A DNA stretch of 64,000 nucleotides from Agarophyton chilense (Eukaryota > Rhodophyta > Florideophyceae > Gracilariales > Gracilariaceae). The stretch is from contig JARGXX010000092.1 in the NCBI GenBank assembly GCA_030374765.1, forward strand, positions 744,001-808,000. Reading direction: 5' to 3'. A model generated the notes under the pieces. The model worked only from the letters and a program-made list of their open reading frames with translations. It was not told the DNA's origin and made no database searches. Below, one piece after another: positions 1-10,849 of this stretch; position 1 is the stretch's first letter; each line of letters opens with the position of its first letter. The position numbers were made by a program, and so were the translations under genes.

Positions 1-24
1 GAACCGGATAAACCTTTCAAGGTT

Positions 25-2328
25 TTGGTAGCCATCTTTGGAAAGACAACGCAGCATTTGGTCAAACACCAGATCCTGGGTTCTGTTCTTCCACACCCGC
101 ATGCGGTCGTACCTACAAAGATCTCTATCGCAGAGGTCCTTGGTGTGGCGGACCCTAAGGAGGGGGAGGACACTACCGAAATCGCGGAAGACGGTGAGCA
201 TACGACTGCAGCTCCACACGCTGAACACTTTAAACCTCAGAAGGTTACGGCCCCTATCACAGGAGCAGACCAGACGGATCCTGTTCAGGAATTGGAGAAA
301 TGGGATCTCAACCATGTACCCGCATCTCATCGGGAGAAGCTGAGGCACATGCTTCGTGAATTTACCCCCATGTGGGATGGTTCCCTTGGAACTATTGGGA
401 TTACAGAACACCTCATCGACTTGTTACCGAACACTCGGCCTATCGCCCAACACCCTTACAGGGCTGGACCGAAAGCTCGGGAAGAGGAGAAATCTCAGGT
501 GGAGAAGATGCTTAAAGCGGGCGTAATTGAACCTGCCCAGTCCGCTTGGGCCTCACCAGGGGTGTTAGATCCGAAGCCGGATGGATCGTGGCGTTTCTGC
601 ATCGATTACAGACGCCTGAACGAGGTAACAATTAAGGATGTGTACCCGATCCCTCGGATGGACGAATACATCGACTCCCTTGGGAGCGCTACTGTTTTCT
701 CTACCCTCGACGCCAATTCGGGCTACTGGCAAGTCCCTATTAGGGAGGATGATCGAGACAAAACGGCGTTCGTGTGTCATCAAGGGCTTTTCCGATTCCG
801 GAGGATGCCTTTTGGGTTGACAAATGCCCCCGCAACGTTTCAACGGGCGATAGACATTCTGTTGGCTCCCTTCAAGTGGAGGACGTGCCTAGTGTATTTA
901 GACGACATTATTGTCTTCTCCGACAACCTGGATGACCACCTCGAACACGTCAGGGACGTAATGAAGATACTCCGCGACGCGGGAATCACCTTGAAACTCA
1001 AGAAGTGCGAGTTTTTCACCGATTCGGTTAAGTATCTGGGTCATATCATCCGTCCCGGACAGCTTTCAATCGATGAAGTACGAGTGAAATCCTTGAAGGA
1101 AGCAAAACACCCGAAAACTCAAACGGAGTTGCGATCCTTCTTAGGTCTGTGTAACGTGTATCGCCGATTCGTCCCGAACTTTGCGGATATTGCCACCCCC
1201 CTCAACAGGCTCCTGACGAAGGGACAACCAGTTGAACTGGAACCTTTTGGCGACGCGGAAGCGTCTGCCTTCACGGCACTGGTGAATGCCGTAACATCAC
1301 CGCCAATCTTGGCTCTACCCAATCCTGGGCTCCCTTACGAAGTGGACACCGATGCTAGTGCAAACCAAATAGGGTGTGCACTGTTCCAATCCTCTGAGGA
1401 TGGTGAACGTCACCCTATTGGGTACTGGTCACGTTCCCTGAATGTCCATGAAAGGAACTACTCGGTCTCCGAGAAAGAATGTTTAGCCGTTGTGTGGGCC
1501 TTAGCTACACTTCGCCCCTATCTGATGGGTACTCGTTTCAAAGTCCATACGGACCACGCATGCTTGCGTTGGCTCCTGGAGATCTCCGAACCCTCGGGCC
1601 GCCTTATGCGCTGGCGTCTCCGACTGTCGGAATTCGACTCTGAGATCCTGTACAAGAAAGGGAAGCTGAACACTCCGGCTGATGCACTATCCCGCTTGGG
1701 AACCACAGCGGAAACGGAACCCTACGAAAACGATGACATCCCATGCTTTATGGTATCGGACCTCGAGGGAGGAGCTCAACCGCTGACGGATGATCTTTGT
1801 GACGATATACTCGTCAACGAGAGTCTGGATTCGCCGACCGGCTCTTTTATACCTATCTCTCCAGAGGAGATGATACGCGAGCAACAGCTCGACCCATTCT
1901 GTACACGGATTCGGGCTCGCCTCAACGGAAGATTTCAGTTACCTTTCGAGGACGACGATCAGGGTTACCTAATCAGGACCGTTGGACCTCGCCCGAGGAT
2001 AGTAGTGCCGCACACCCTACAACAGAGGGTATTACACCTCACTCACTATGTGAAGGTTGGCGCCCACCCCGGGGGAAGAAAACTGTACCTCACGTTGAGA
2101 AGGGACTTTTACTGGCCGGCAATGGCATTCGATTGTTACGCCGTCAGACGGGCATGCGCCAATTGCGCCAAGAATGACGTCAAACTTCGGAAGCACTCTA
2201 AGAAGTTGACGCTGTTCCCGGCACGGGCTCCACTCGAATTCGTGGCCATAGACATCCTAGGGGAGTTTATCAGGACGCCCCGAGGTCATCGGTATCTGCT
2301 TGTCATTCTGACAGATTCTCTAAGCTAA
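25..2328 (+). CDS. pol: Element A pol: RT, RNase H and integrase N-terminus
   Basis: The frame matches Ty3/gypsy pol. The reverse transcriptase region includes FCIDYRRLN, FSTLDANSGYWQVPI, MPFGLTNAPATFQ and the catalytic LVYLDDIIVFSD. A connection and RNase H follow, with VDTDASANQIGCALFQ and HTDHACLRWLL. The integrase HHCC zinc module is seen as HLTHYVKVGAHPGG followed by CANCAKN, and the first catalytic Asp lies in FVAIDILG. The protein replicates element RNA into DNA in virus-like particles. Integrase continues in the following frame, with the same layout in element B. The apparent first codon only reflects the window edge; upstream gag and protease are outside the window. Confidence 0.93.
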   Translation: MVAIFGKTTQHLVKHQILGSVLPHPHAVVPTKISIAEVLGVADPKEGEDTTEIAEDGEHTTAAPHAEHFKPQKVTAPITGADQTDPVQELEKWDLNHVPASHREKLRHMLREFTPMWDGSLGTIGITEHLIDLLPNTRPIAQHPYRAGPKAREEEKSQVEKMLKAGVIEPAQSAWASPGVLDPKPDGSWRFCIDYRRLNEVTIKDVYPIPRMDEYIDSLGSATVFSTLDANSGYWQVPIREDDRDKTAFVCHQGLFRFRRMPFGLTNAPATFQRAIDILLAPFKWRTCLVYLDDIIVFSDNLDDHLEHVRDVMKILRDAGITLKLKKCEFFTDSVKYLGHIIRPGQLSIDEVRVKSLKEAKHPKTQTELRSFLGLCNVYRRFVPNFADIATPLNRLLTKGQPVELEPFGDAEASAFTALVNAVTSPPILALPNPGLPYEVDTDASANQIGCALFQSSEDGERHPIGYWSRSLNVHERNYSVSEKECLAVVWALATLRPYLMGTRFKVHTDHACLRWLLEISEPSGRLMRWRLRLSEFDSEILYKKGKLNTPADALSRLGTTAETEPYENDDIPCFMVSDLEGGAQPLTDDLCDDILVNESLDSPTGSFIPISPEEMIREQQLDPFCTRIRARLNGRFQLPFEDDDQGYLIRTVGPRPRIVVPHTLQQRVLHLTHYVKVGAHPGGRKLYLTLRRDFYWPAMAFDCYAVRRACANCAKNDVKLRKHSKKLTLFPARAPLEFVAIDILGEFIRTPRGHRYLLVILTDSLS

Positions 2329-2336
2329 CGATAACT

Positions 2337-3716
2337 GTGCCGCTGAAGCGGATCACCACCGCTACCGTCGCGCAAGCATTCGTGACCCATTGGGTGTTCG
2401 TATATGGACCGCCGGTGCAGTTGTTATCCGACAACGGAGGGCAATTCGCATCAAAGTTCTTTCAGGATGTATGTCGAATCCTTGATGTAAGGAATTTATT
2501 TGTTACTACGTATCACCCTCAGGGGAATGGCCAGGTGGAGAGGTTTAACCGCACGATACTCAACGCTTTGAGATCGTATGTTGCGGATCACCCCAAAAAT
2601 TGGGACTTGTACACAGACGCTATCACGTATGCGTACAACACCCAGGTACATCGGGTTACATCGTTATCCCCATTCGAACTGGTACTGTCGAGGACAGCGC
2701 CGCCAGTTGCCATCGAGGCTCAACCGACGCTGTCGACGTACCCGTCACCGGGATTGTACCGAAAAGCCTGGAAGGAGTGGCTTACGAGGATGGTGCCGAT
2801 AGCCCGGAAAGCAATGGACAAAGCTCAACGCGCCTACAAGAAGGACTTTGACAATCGGGTTGGCAAACCTCTACCTCAGGTGGAGCCCGACGACTTCGTC
2901 TTCCTTCGAAAGGAATACTACAATCCTGAAAAGGAACGTAGGCACAAGCTTTCGCCAATTGTGGACGGACCCTATCGGGTGGTTTCTGTAGACCCGGACA
3001 AGGTGGTATTGGATATCGCTAACCGCCACGAACGGATCTCCAGGGACCGCATCACACGAGCGCCCAACCCAAATGTGGAAGTGGTGTGGGCACCAACGCC
3101 CTCCACAAGGGATGATTCAACGGAAGTTAACCCGTCAGGCGGAGATTCAAACACCCGCCCCGTTATACTTCCGCACCCGGAACGTGGTTTAACGGACCTA
3201 CCGGAAACTTCGGATACTCCCGAACCTGGGCCCGCTCCCTCAAGGGCCCAGTCAACGAACTCTTACAGAGTCACTCCCCCACCGGAGGTAATCAAGCCTC
3301 CTGGCTCTCCGCCTAAGGAGGGGGAGGAGGACTTAGTTCCGTCGCAGGACGTTGCTTCGGCGTCAGCCAGTCGCCCTTACAGGGAATCTAGTTCTCACAG
3401 TGAGACGGCGAGCCCGACCGAGCCGGCGACAGAGAAGTCACAACCCCAGCGTATGGGTAGCGACATCACCGCTGACCCAGCCGAGCACGAAGTCAGAAAA
3501 GATGACGAAAACCCGCCTAGGGAGAGTCGTGTGGAGAACTCCGCACCCGGAACGCCTACAGAGCCGACGATCACCCGCCGCCGCGGACGAGACACTGAGG
3601 TGTCGCACACTCAAACCCCGCTTTCTCGGGAACGAGCTGTGTCAGCGGACCCGCACGGGGAAGATCTCGACGACGAGGTTGACCAAATTTGGCTCTCCGT
3701 TATGGAATGGGAATAG
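2337..3716 (+). CDS. pol: Element A integrase core and C-terminal tail
   Basis: This frame carries the rest of the retroviral-type integrase core: LLSDNGGQFASKFF holds the second catalytic Asp and GNGQVERFNRTI the catalytic Glu. A GPY-like module (LSPIVDGPYRVVSVDPDK) follows, as in chromoviral integrases. The last roughly 200 residues are Pro/Ser/Thr/Glu-rich and look disordered. The frame has no ATG at its head, so it is expected to be made as part of a larger pol product. A chromodomain lies shortly downstream. The same arrangement is present in B. Confidence 0.9.
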   Translation: MPLKRITTATVAQAFVTHWVFVYGPPVQLLSDNGGQFASKFFQDVCRILDVRNLFVTTYHPQGNGQVERFNRTILNALRSYVADHPKNWDLYTDAITYAYNTQVHRVTSLSPFELVLSRTAPPVAIEAQPTLSTYPSPGLYRKAWKEWLTRMVPIARKAMDKAQRAYKKDFDNRVGKPLPQVEPDDFVFLRKEYYNPEKERRHKLSPIVDGPYRVVSVDPDKVVLDIANRHERISRDRITRAPNPNVEVVWAPTPSTRDDSTEVNPSGGDSNTRPVILPHPERGLTDLPETSDTPEPGPAPSRAQSTNSYRVTPPPEVIKPPGSPPKEGEEDLVPSQDVASASASRPYRESSSHSETASPTEPATEKSQPQRMGSDITADPAEHEVRKDDENPPRESRVENSAPGTPTEPTITRRRGRDTEVSHTQTPLSRERAVSADPHGEDLDDEVDQIWLSVMEWE

Positions 3717-4215
3717 GAACTTCTATGGAGACACTGGAACCCTCAAGAATGGGAAAGAAATGAGTGAGACCCGTCGGGGACAGCTCAGAAGAGTGCTAGC
3801 GCGTGTCGAAAGCGCCAACTCACATCCGCTTGCGGAGTGGCAACCGGCGCCCGCGCATTTATGCGGCACACGTCGAATGGCACCGAGCCAATCAAAAGGC
3901 TCTGACGACCAACCGTCGCGCAAACCGCCTCCATCGCACGGCGCGCTGCACAAGAGCAACCTTCGTCCCCGTAGCTCGGGTTGACGTTGAAGTCTTACCC
4001 CCCTGAGATTGGAGACGCTACCGCGTCGCGGTTTCTCAACTGTCACGGAATCTAAGAACGGTGTTCTTATCCGGAAGATCTCAGCTTTAAGAAGAACCCA
4101 AAACTGGGCCGTTTTGACTCCGTAGACGGAAGTTACAACGTAGCCCACAGGCCACTCGGCGCCGTTTGGACGAAGTGCTGAGACCCGCTCGCAACACGGA
4201 AAAGAACCCACCGGG

Positions 4216-4506
4216 TTGTGTCTAGACCCTACGTTGACACCCTCAAGGGAACTAGAGCGTTCCAAGATGGAAGAGAAGCCCGAACAGGGAAAAGTGTACC
4301 CGCAGGAATTCGTTATCGATCGCATCGTGCGTCACATCTACACCCCCGAGGGAGAAGTCCGCTACCAAGTCCGATGGTACGGATTCTCGCCTGATGAGGA
4401 TACAGTGGAACCCATTAAGCACCTTCCGAGGTCTAAGGTTTTATCCTATCACCGACGCGCTCGGGTAACCTTTCCTCCAAGTCTGGATCGTGCCCAAGTC
4501 GGGTAA
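4216..4506 (+). CDS. Element A chromodomain
   Basis: This short frame encodes a clear chromodomain in its second half: YPQEFVIDRIVRHI, then VRYQVRWYGFSPDEDTVEP, then a basic helix around LPRSKVLSYHRRAR. The aromatic/WYG and EDT(V)EP pattern is the chromodomain fold signature. In chromoviruses this module follows integrase and binds modified histone tails, directing insertion to particular chromatin. Here it lies about 500 bp past the preceding integrase-tail frame. How it is linked to integrase is not visible from sequence alone. Confidence 0.88.
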   Translation: MCLDPTLTPSRELERSKMEEKPEQGKVYPQEFVIDRIVRHIYTPEGEVRYQVRWYGFSPDEDTVEPIKHLPRSKVLSYHRRARVTFPPSLDRAQVG

Positions 4507-4659
4507 GCCACCACGGGAACTGTTGTGGATGGGACCTCGAAGTGAGGAAGATGTTAGACCTCTGAAGAGGAATTGGGGAGAGTATCCCGAAGAACACGTA
4601 TTGAGAGGGAAGGTCTACTGGCCCTCGGCCTAGCGCCGTTAACCGGGGAACACAACACC

Positions 4660-4850
4660 GGTTATCGGGACAGTTTATGATGAAAAAGGAAAAGAAGACC
4701 CACGAAGTGGAGAAGAAGATTAAGAAGAAGATTGGACCCTAGGAAGGGAAGAAGATGAAGACGATCCTAAGAAGGAATGAAGAAGATAAAGTAGAAGTTA
4801 AGATCCTAGGAAGGAAGAAGAAAAGAAGTTTTGCAAATATCAGAAGTTTA
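4660..4850 (+). repeat. Purine-rich GAA/AAG spacer in element A
   Basis: A stretch of almost pure purine on the + strand, built of irregular GAAGAA and AAGAAGAT runs with repeated CCTAGGAAGG motifs. It separates the chromodomain from the convergent antisense frame. The equivalent in B differs in the number of runs. Confidence 0.7.
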
Positions 4851-4895
4851 CTATTGTCGCCAAGCTATGGACTCTAAAATTGCCCGAAGGCGGAA

Positions 4896-6624
4896 CTACG
4901 GAAAGCCCGAGGAGGGACCCGCCCCACCGTTGGGATTCTGACCCTGATGGTACGACGAGGCGAAAGCCAACATCTGGCTCACATCCGTCATACCCGGGGG
5001 AATCGGAATGCCCGCGTTCACGAGGCCTTTTCGCACACTATCCGCTTGAGGAGTGGCAACCGGCGCCTGCGCAAGGGTGTTCACACCCCACCCGGGGGGA
5101 GCAGATGGACCGCCACCGGATGCATTCGCCGCCGCAGCCGAGGTCGTTCCCACTGGTTGGTAGGGTGCAGATGGCTCCACAGGGAGTACTCCACTAGGAG
5201 CTGGCATGTCGTTATCCAACGCTGGATCGTCCAGGTCTACTGGAGGCTCGTACTCGTAATCGTCGGTATAAATGAACCCCGTCAGGTGTCCCACCAGCAT
5301 CGGTCGAGGCGAGTCCATCAGCGCCCGTGCTTGCGCCGCGCTGATGCGAACCCCTTCAAAGGGATTGTAATAGACCCAGTTACCGGAGCCCGGATCGTAC
5401 CGGCCAGGAGACTTGTCTCGCGCGGATCCTTCCCCTGCGGGCTGATTTTCAACTGGAACTCGATCCCATTGGGTGTTGTCGATCACGTCCAAGATTGGAT
5501 ACAGGTCCTGCACGCTGCTGGCCGAACCCAACGCTGGGACAAGGTCCATCTGACGCATGATGGTCCGTAGCATCGCAGGAATATACCAGATACGGAAATG
5601 GTCATGAGCATCCCAGAGGAGGTGCGCCGCTACGCGGGCTGCCCACTCGGCTGCAACGAGGGCCCAGTATCCCGAGTTCGGGTCGTGCATCAAATGAGAC
5701 CCGATATAGTAGATGCATGGAGGCAGTTCAGCAAAGCACCCTCGGGGGACCTCGACCTTCCTCCACCAAGCTGGAAGGGGCACGAATCGCCCAACCTTCG
5801 CCGTGTTACGGATACGCTCCAGTTCCACGTGAGGATACGGGACAAGGAACCCGAAACGGGAGCGCGAGCGGCGCTCGAAGCGCACGCGTCGATCGAACCC
5901 ACACTGGGTAAACTGCCGTTGAAGGTACCTGAATTCAGCCCGAAAGATGGGACGACTCCATTGGAGCATATCTTCTCGGACAGGAAAACCCGGTCCGCGG
6001 AACTCGGCTTCGGGAAAGGCTGCCAGGTTATCTCCGTAGGAGACCTCACCGTACGTGCGGTAATAGGCGACATCGAACCCGTACTCCGGGGGAACCAGAT
6101 GGTCAAAGCGTGACCTCTCCAATCTCTGGTAGGCCAGAGCCGCCATCGCTGCGCGCGCCTTGTCCAGGGACTCCCCGCGACCGCGGTATAGATACTGAGG
6201 CTCTATGGCTACCCGCGACCCTCCAATCGGGAGAACGTACAACCTCGACAGGTAGGCCACCCGGCAATAAGCCGTCCTCCACGTAGGAGTCGATGAGCTC
6301 ATCGTCGCGAACGGCTGTCGGATGGAACCACGGAGCGCGGGAATATATCACCGGATCGGTAAGGGGACTCCACCTTCGAAAGGATTCGTTTGAGATCCAA
6401 CCTCTGGAGTTTGCTACCAAGGGCATCGCATGAGCGGAGTTCCACGCCACCGCGTTAATGTCCAAATCCTCCTGAGGATGTCGGTTGCTCGCCGAGGCGG
6501 AAGGTTCGGTACCTGACGGAGCCGCATCCAAACCGGAGAAATATCCACCCTGCTGGGGAGCTTCGTTGTCCGCCGGCGCGGAGGCCGACGGCCCCGAGAG
6601 TGGGTTGATGACGTATGGGTTCAT
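4896..6624 (-). mobile_element. Element A antisense frame (counterpart of B 51549-53276)
   Basis: The reverse strand between the chromodomain and the 3' LTR carries the same antisense protein as element B. About 36 amino-acid differences are seen over roughly 430 comparable residues. Central features are the PAWW motif, the ELPPCIYYIGS stretch and an Ala/Trp-rich helix, followed by a Pro/Ala/Gly-rich C-terminus. The copy looks broken in about one place. The function is unknown and no named family was recognised. Upstream on the reverse strand lies a TATATATA box near 6765-6772, matching B. Confidence 0.8.
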
Positions 6625-6820
6625 TACCTTAAGAGGGCTGGTTGAGACTGCTGTTGCGAGAAGTTGCTTATCGCCGAAAGTCGGAGGAGTAGAAGAAAGT
6701 TGTACCGATGTGCCGGTTTTGTGGCGATCCTCAGAAGTGGTGAAGGACCCCATTGGGAGAGAAGTATATATAGTGACCGGAAAGCGAGACACCCGCGGCT
6801 CGGAATGTTCTTCCTCGTCT

Positions 6821-6834
6821 TAAGGAGGGGGAGA
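6821..6834 (+). other. Polypurine tract of element A
   Basis: Purine run AAGGAGGGGGAGA lies immediately before the 3' LTR. This is the expected plus-strand priming site, and the same sequence precedes the 3' LTR of B. Confidence 0.8.
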
Positions 6835-7751
6835 TGTAGAGCAATCCCCAGTTAGGGGATACTTGAAGATGCAACTCATAGAATGAGGATTGAACCCTCC
6901 GAGGGTTATGACTATGATCCCCTCTAAGGTGTGCTTAGGTGGCACTGTTTTCCGGTTAGAGTTCGCCTATGAAGTAAGAATTGGGATGGCCCATGGTTGG
7001 ATTGGCCCCGTGATACACGTGGCTTAATTTTGGCACCGATTTTCGGATATTTGTTAGAACGTTGGACTTTTGGGCCCTGACAGTGGGATCTCCACGTGTA
7101 TGGCCCTGAGCAGGTGTGCACTACTGTAGAGTTTAGTTAGTGGGCCCTACTTAGGGAGATGAGATCTGACAGTCCGAAGCTCAGAGTAAATGGTAACCAA
7201 GGTTGGTCTTCGATACCTTTAGAGGTTCTTCGTCGCCATCTTTTCGGCCTTACAACCCGGAACGGGCTCTGGTTAGCAACGCCTGCGTAAGGACACGACT
7301 CCACTTGGAGAGTGCCCACGTTTGGGTTGCGTGCAACCACCCCCTTGGGACCGCTCAGACGACCTGCGTGCACGATACCCCGTGGGGGTCCTGCTTACTT
7401 GTTGCGTGCTTCTTCGTGTTTCCTTTCGAGGACAGGTTTTCGCCCCTGTATTGGGTTTCTTTTGTTGTTTTGCCCCTTTTCTGGGTCTCGGGTCCGGTGC
7501 CTGTTAGTGCCCGACCCTCGCCCCGTTTTTCCTCTTCGCCGGATTTTCCCCCATTCTTTGGGATACTCATACCCATTCCCGATCCAACGGTTTCTACCCC
7601 TCACCTCCGTCGGTACTGCCGGAATCCCCCGTGGGAGTTACACCCCACACTACGGGTGGAACGGAGGGCTCTGTCTCTGAGTCTGCCTCCCCCAGGGAGC
7701 AAGGCTTCGAACACCTTGAGAACACTTCCCGTCGCCGGTTTTTGCTCCACA
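6835..7751 (+). repeat. 3' LTR of element A
   Basis: A 917-bp LTR beginning TGTAGAGCAA and ending GCTCCACA. It aligns along its whole length with both LTRs of element B with scattered differences. The open frames inside it (for example 7203-7763) are fortuitous. Copia gag sequence begins at once after it. Confidence 0.92.
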
Positions 7752-8553
7752 GTTTTCATCTGAGGGAGACGCAGCGGCCATAACGGAAACACGTTGTGCG
7801 TCATCAATGGAAGCATTGGACAGCAGCATGAGTGCTGTGAGGCATTCTGGCAAATTGGTTGTATTCGAGATCGAATTGAACTTTGCTACCTGTGCAGAGA
7901 AACGGGACTCGAAGTTCTTCATGTTTTCCGAGTTCCCACGACGGGTGTTCAGGAGCACGTTGAAGGTCTTGTAGGCTTCACTCACGACGGAGAAAGCGTC
8001 ACGCTTGTAGATTGCACCGACGATCAGAGAGACTGAATCTTCTCCAACGAGCTGGGCGTCAGTAATTCCGGAACACAGGTCCTTGGCACGTCCATACAGT
8101 TGGGACTGGAGACAAACAGCCTGCAACGCTGCAGGAATCTTGTTGTTGTTATTAACGGGGAGTGCGTTGTGGAACGTCTGCCACAAACTAACAGCATCGC
8201 GATATTCTCCCTGGTCTCCTTTGCCCTCAGTCCAAGGCGGAGATTTGGAATCCCAGGAAAACTTGGGCCTGGAAGGGAGGTCCTTGGGCGAGGGCGTAGC
8301 CTGGTGGCCCATAACTAAGGATAGCCAGTGTCAGATACAGGAAAGTCTGAGTGAAAGGTGCAGGGTGTATTCAGAGTACAAGCATTCGTCTGTCCGCCCT
8401 TGGGGGCTCGTCCGACGTTTACAATGCGGCGGTCTGATATTGTTAGTCAGAGAACTTGTTACACAAACAGTCGCCAAGAAATATACATTACAAATACAAA
8501 TACAAATACAGTGAACTTCACTAGTCCACGAGAGCAACATTCAAACATTCATA
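7752..8553 (-). mobile_element. Copia-2: 5' LTR and gag fragment
   Basis: This reverse-strand Ty1/copia fragment has a 238-bp 5' LTR (8316-8553), a primer site and the first part of gag. Gag is closely similar to that of the intact copia-1 (16062-21075): both share LPVNNNNKIP, SQLYGRAKDLCSGITD and NTRRG.SENMKNFES. Element A is inserted in the gag region, so the rest of copia-2 lies left of the window. Only one end is visible, so no target duplication can be checked. Confidence 0.9.
8316..8553 (-). repeat. 5' LTR of copia-2
   Basis: Read on the reverse strand it starts TATGAATG and ends CTATCCTTA, the same unusual non-TG...CA ends as copia-1. An (ATACAA)n-type run lies near 8491-8510. The primer site GTTATGGGCC follows at 8306-8315. 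Confidence 0.85.
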
Positions 8554-10125
8554 AGAGAGGCTTTGTGAGGGACACAACTTTTCCAAGCTCCGATAGTCCG
8601 TCGCGCAGATATGCGAGAGTAAATTCATCATTTCCTGTCTTTTTCCAGGTGATGGGTGCTGATTGTATGATTGTTCGATGTAGCGGAGGACGGTAAGATC
8701 GAGATCTTGGACGGTGGTTGGCATAGTTTTGGCGTACCGAAGGAACGATGAGTAGGCCATGAGGTACCGACGACGTGTTTGAGGTTTCAAGCGCCCGGCA
8801 AGAAGAGGGTGGGATTGAAACATGGTTGTACCGTATTTGGATAGGTATCTGAGCTCAGGATCACAAACAATGGTGGTACTCGATTGAAGTGGTTCTCGCG
8901 GAGTGATTGGAGGCGGTGCTTGTTGCAGTGGTGGTGGATTGGAAGAACGATTTTTCTTTAAGAGGGCCCGAAGACGGTAGAAGGCCTTATAGGTTTCACT
9001 GGAGATGGGCATGTTTGACTACTGGGGGCGTGAGGGAGTGTCAGCTGGGTTCAAGCGAGATTGTATGTGTAGAAGACGTGGGGAGAGGTCATTAGCTATT
9101 GTGATGGCAGCGAATCGACGAGCAGGTAGAGCGAGATTGGTGTATGAAGATCTGCCTTTTGAAAAGGCGCCAATTGTAGTGGTTGAATCAGAAAGCAATA
9201 CCAAAAGTCTACCTGCTATGTTGTGGGAGACGGCCCATTCCAAAGTAAATACGCCTGCATCACCCTCTAGCCCATCGATGTGTTGGCGGCAACGCCATCT
9301 GTGGGAAAAGGCAGTACTCCACTTATAACACTTAACAATGGTGTGTAATTTTTGGGTCTAGAGCGCCGTGATGAAGTGTCTGCAAGCGGCAAGCCCATGC
9401 AAGAATTCTGCGCTTCGCTGAGGAACTGGAGCGAAAGAGACACCCGCAGCGATTTGTCTGACGTCGAAAGCGACAATAATTGGCCAGATTGCATGGTCGG
9501 GACAGACTCTTGCTAGTGGAAGCACGGCTGAAAGTGCGGTAACCTCTCTGCGACCCGCACTCTGGAGAGCCTTTGAAGGCGGCAAGTTTGGGTGAGTGAC
9601 AAGAAATATGAGCCTCAGGAAAGAAAGAGCCGCCCTTGTAGCGAGTGCGAGCCACACAAGTCGCCCTAAGAGACTCCGAAGTTGGACGGGCGTCTTTTGG
9701 AAGAAAACAGTAGGCGACATTGCGAGGGAAAGGTATTTGAGAAGCTTCTCGGGATCGGGGCGAACAACATTCTCTTGGAGATACCACTCCCATCCGATGA
9801 AAGGCAAGGCGTCGATCACGACGGATTCCAGAGGGCTGGACTTTGGCTGTTTTCGTCAAAGACCGTGGTCGGAAAAAAAATATCACACTCATTATTGAGA
9901 AGTATGATATCATTCTCGGGCCAGTTTGCCCCAACTGCATTGATTTCATCTAAGATGTGAAGTAAAAGCAGGTCCTTATGTCGTACAATCACCTCTGGGG
10001 TATGCTAATGTCTTGTCTCGGGAGCGTGGTGACGCTCAACTTTAGAAGATAGACGTAATAAGCCTCGATGGTAACAGAGCACCGTGAAAACCCGCAGGGG
10101 CAAACGGCGGAGCAACTAGCCTATA
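8554..10125 (-). mobile_element. DIRS-like retrotransposon remnant (RT/RNase H and tyrosine recombinase)
   Basis: The reverse strand carries pieces typical of tyrosine-recombinase retrotransposons, in the usual order. First comes the back end of a reverse transcriptase (about 9960-10125 and 9358-9819, with GWEWYLQENVV and LLGRLVWLALATRAALSFLR). Then an RNase H part (LLVLLSDSTTTIGAFSKG, ending NPADTPSR; 9019-9243). Then the N-terminal core-binding part of a tyrosine recombinase (8554-9012, with LKPQTRRRYLMAYSSFLRYAK). DIRS elements integrate with this recombinase rather than a DDE integrase. The copy is decayed in several places and interrupted at 8553 by copia-2; its catalytic recombinase part is not in the window. 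Confidence 0.78.
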
Positions 10126-10799
10126 CCGTGTAGGTAAACGATGGTAGGCGTCGATGCGCGGGAAACCCTGGGTGGTAGTTGAGAAACGATGAACCAAAAG
10201 TTATAGTAGTGACCCAAGGGGGGCCTGTCTTTTTCAGATTAGGGTGGGGGAGGTGCAGTTCCCTATATGCAGTGGACTGCACTCTCCAGATCACCCGGGA
10301 GGGGCCAGCAAGGCACGGTCTCTGACCGACTGTCAGAGACCTGGCCAGCACTGGCTACAGTGCCAGGTGGCCACTCCACTACTGTACTAAAATAAACATA
10401 ATTACAATTACAATTACTAACAATTACTCAACCAGAAGGTAAATGTCAACACTACACGTGGCTGACAACACCTAGATGGTAGCTCGCCCGGAGCTGCATG
10501 GCCGATGGTCCTTTGCATCCATCACCTACAAAGTCAGTGTAGTATATCGACACACTCAAAGGTCAAACCTTCTGCTACTATACGACAGACCTTCTTCCTA
10601 CCCGTGAAACACGCCCTGTGTCTGCTTTCATCAAACCATAAAGGTACAGCGAGCGACAGCGGCGCGGGCATCGGAGTGGTGTCCGCCGGCGGTTGCTCAC
10701 GGTGCGCGACGCGCGATCAATTGAGGTTCAAAACTCGGTGCCAGTGTCGGTTGGGGAGTGCGGGCGACGACGGCGGCGCACGAATTGAGCGACAACCAT
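10126..10799. other. Unassigned stretch with palindromes
   Basis: No gene was recognised between the DIRS remnant and element C. It holds the hairpin cluster at 10317-10374, an AT-rich run of ATTACAATTACAATTAC type near 10396-10425, and a GC-rich patch (10660-10800). It may be the end of the DIRS element, the LTR side of element C, or host DNA. Confidence 0.5.
10317..10374. other. Tandem perfect hairpins
   Basis: GGTCTCTGAC and GTCAGAGACC form a perfect 10-bp stem with a 5-base loop (10317-10341). Next to it, CACTG/CAGTG arms around GCTA lie between two TGGCCA palindromes (about 10343-10374). Such structure could be a mobile-element end, a transcription terminator or a cruciform-prone site; none is proven. 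Confidence 0.6.
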
Positions 10800-10849
10800 T
10801 CAGGTGGGGCGAGGATGCAGCGACGGAGAGTCACGTTCGCACTGGCAAC

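Larger units (their letters stand above)
1..7751 (+). mobile_element. Ty3/gypsy chromodomain element A (5' part off window)
   Basis: The window opens inside pol of a Ty3/gypsy element nearly identical to element B (A position n corresponds to B position n+46643 through pol). Parts in order: protease-to-RT linker, RT, RNase H, integrase, chromodomain, purine-rich spacer, an antisense frame on the reverse strand, polypurine tract and 3' LTR. It ends inside the gag region of a reverse-strand copia, so it inserted there. The left LTR and the target-site duplication partner are off the window. The near identity to B points to recent activity. The visible part looks almost whole, with about one extra break relative to B in the antisense frame. 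Confidence 0.95.
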
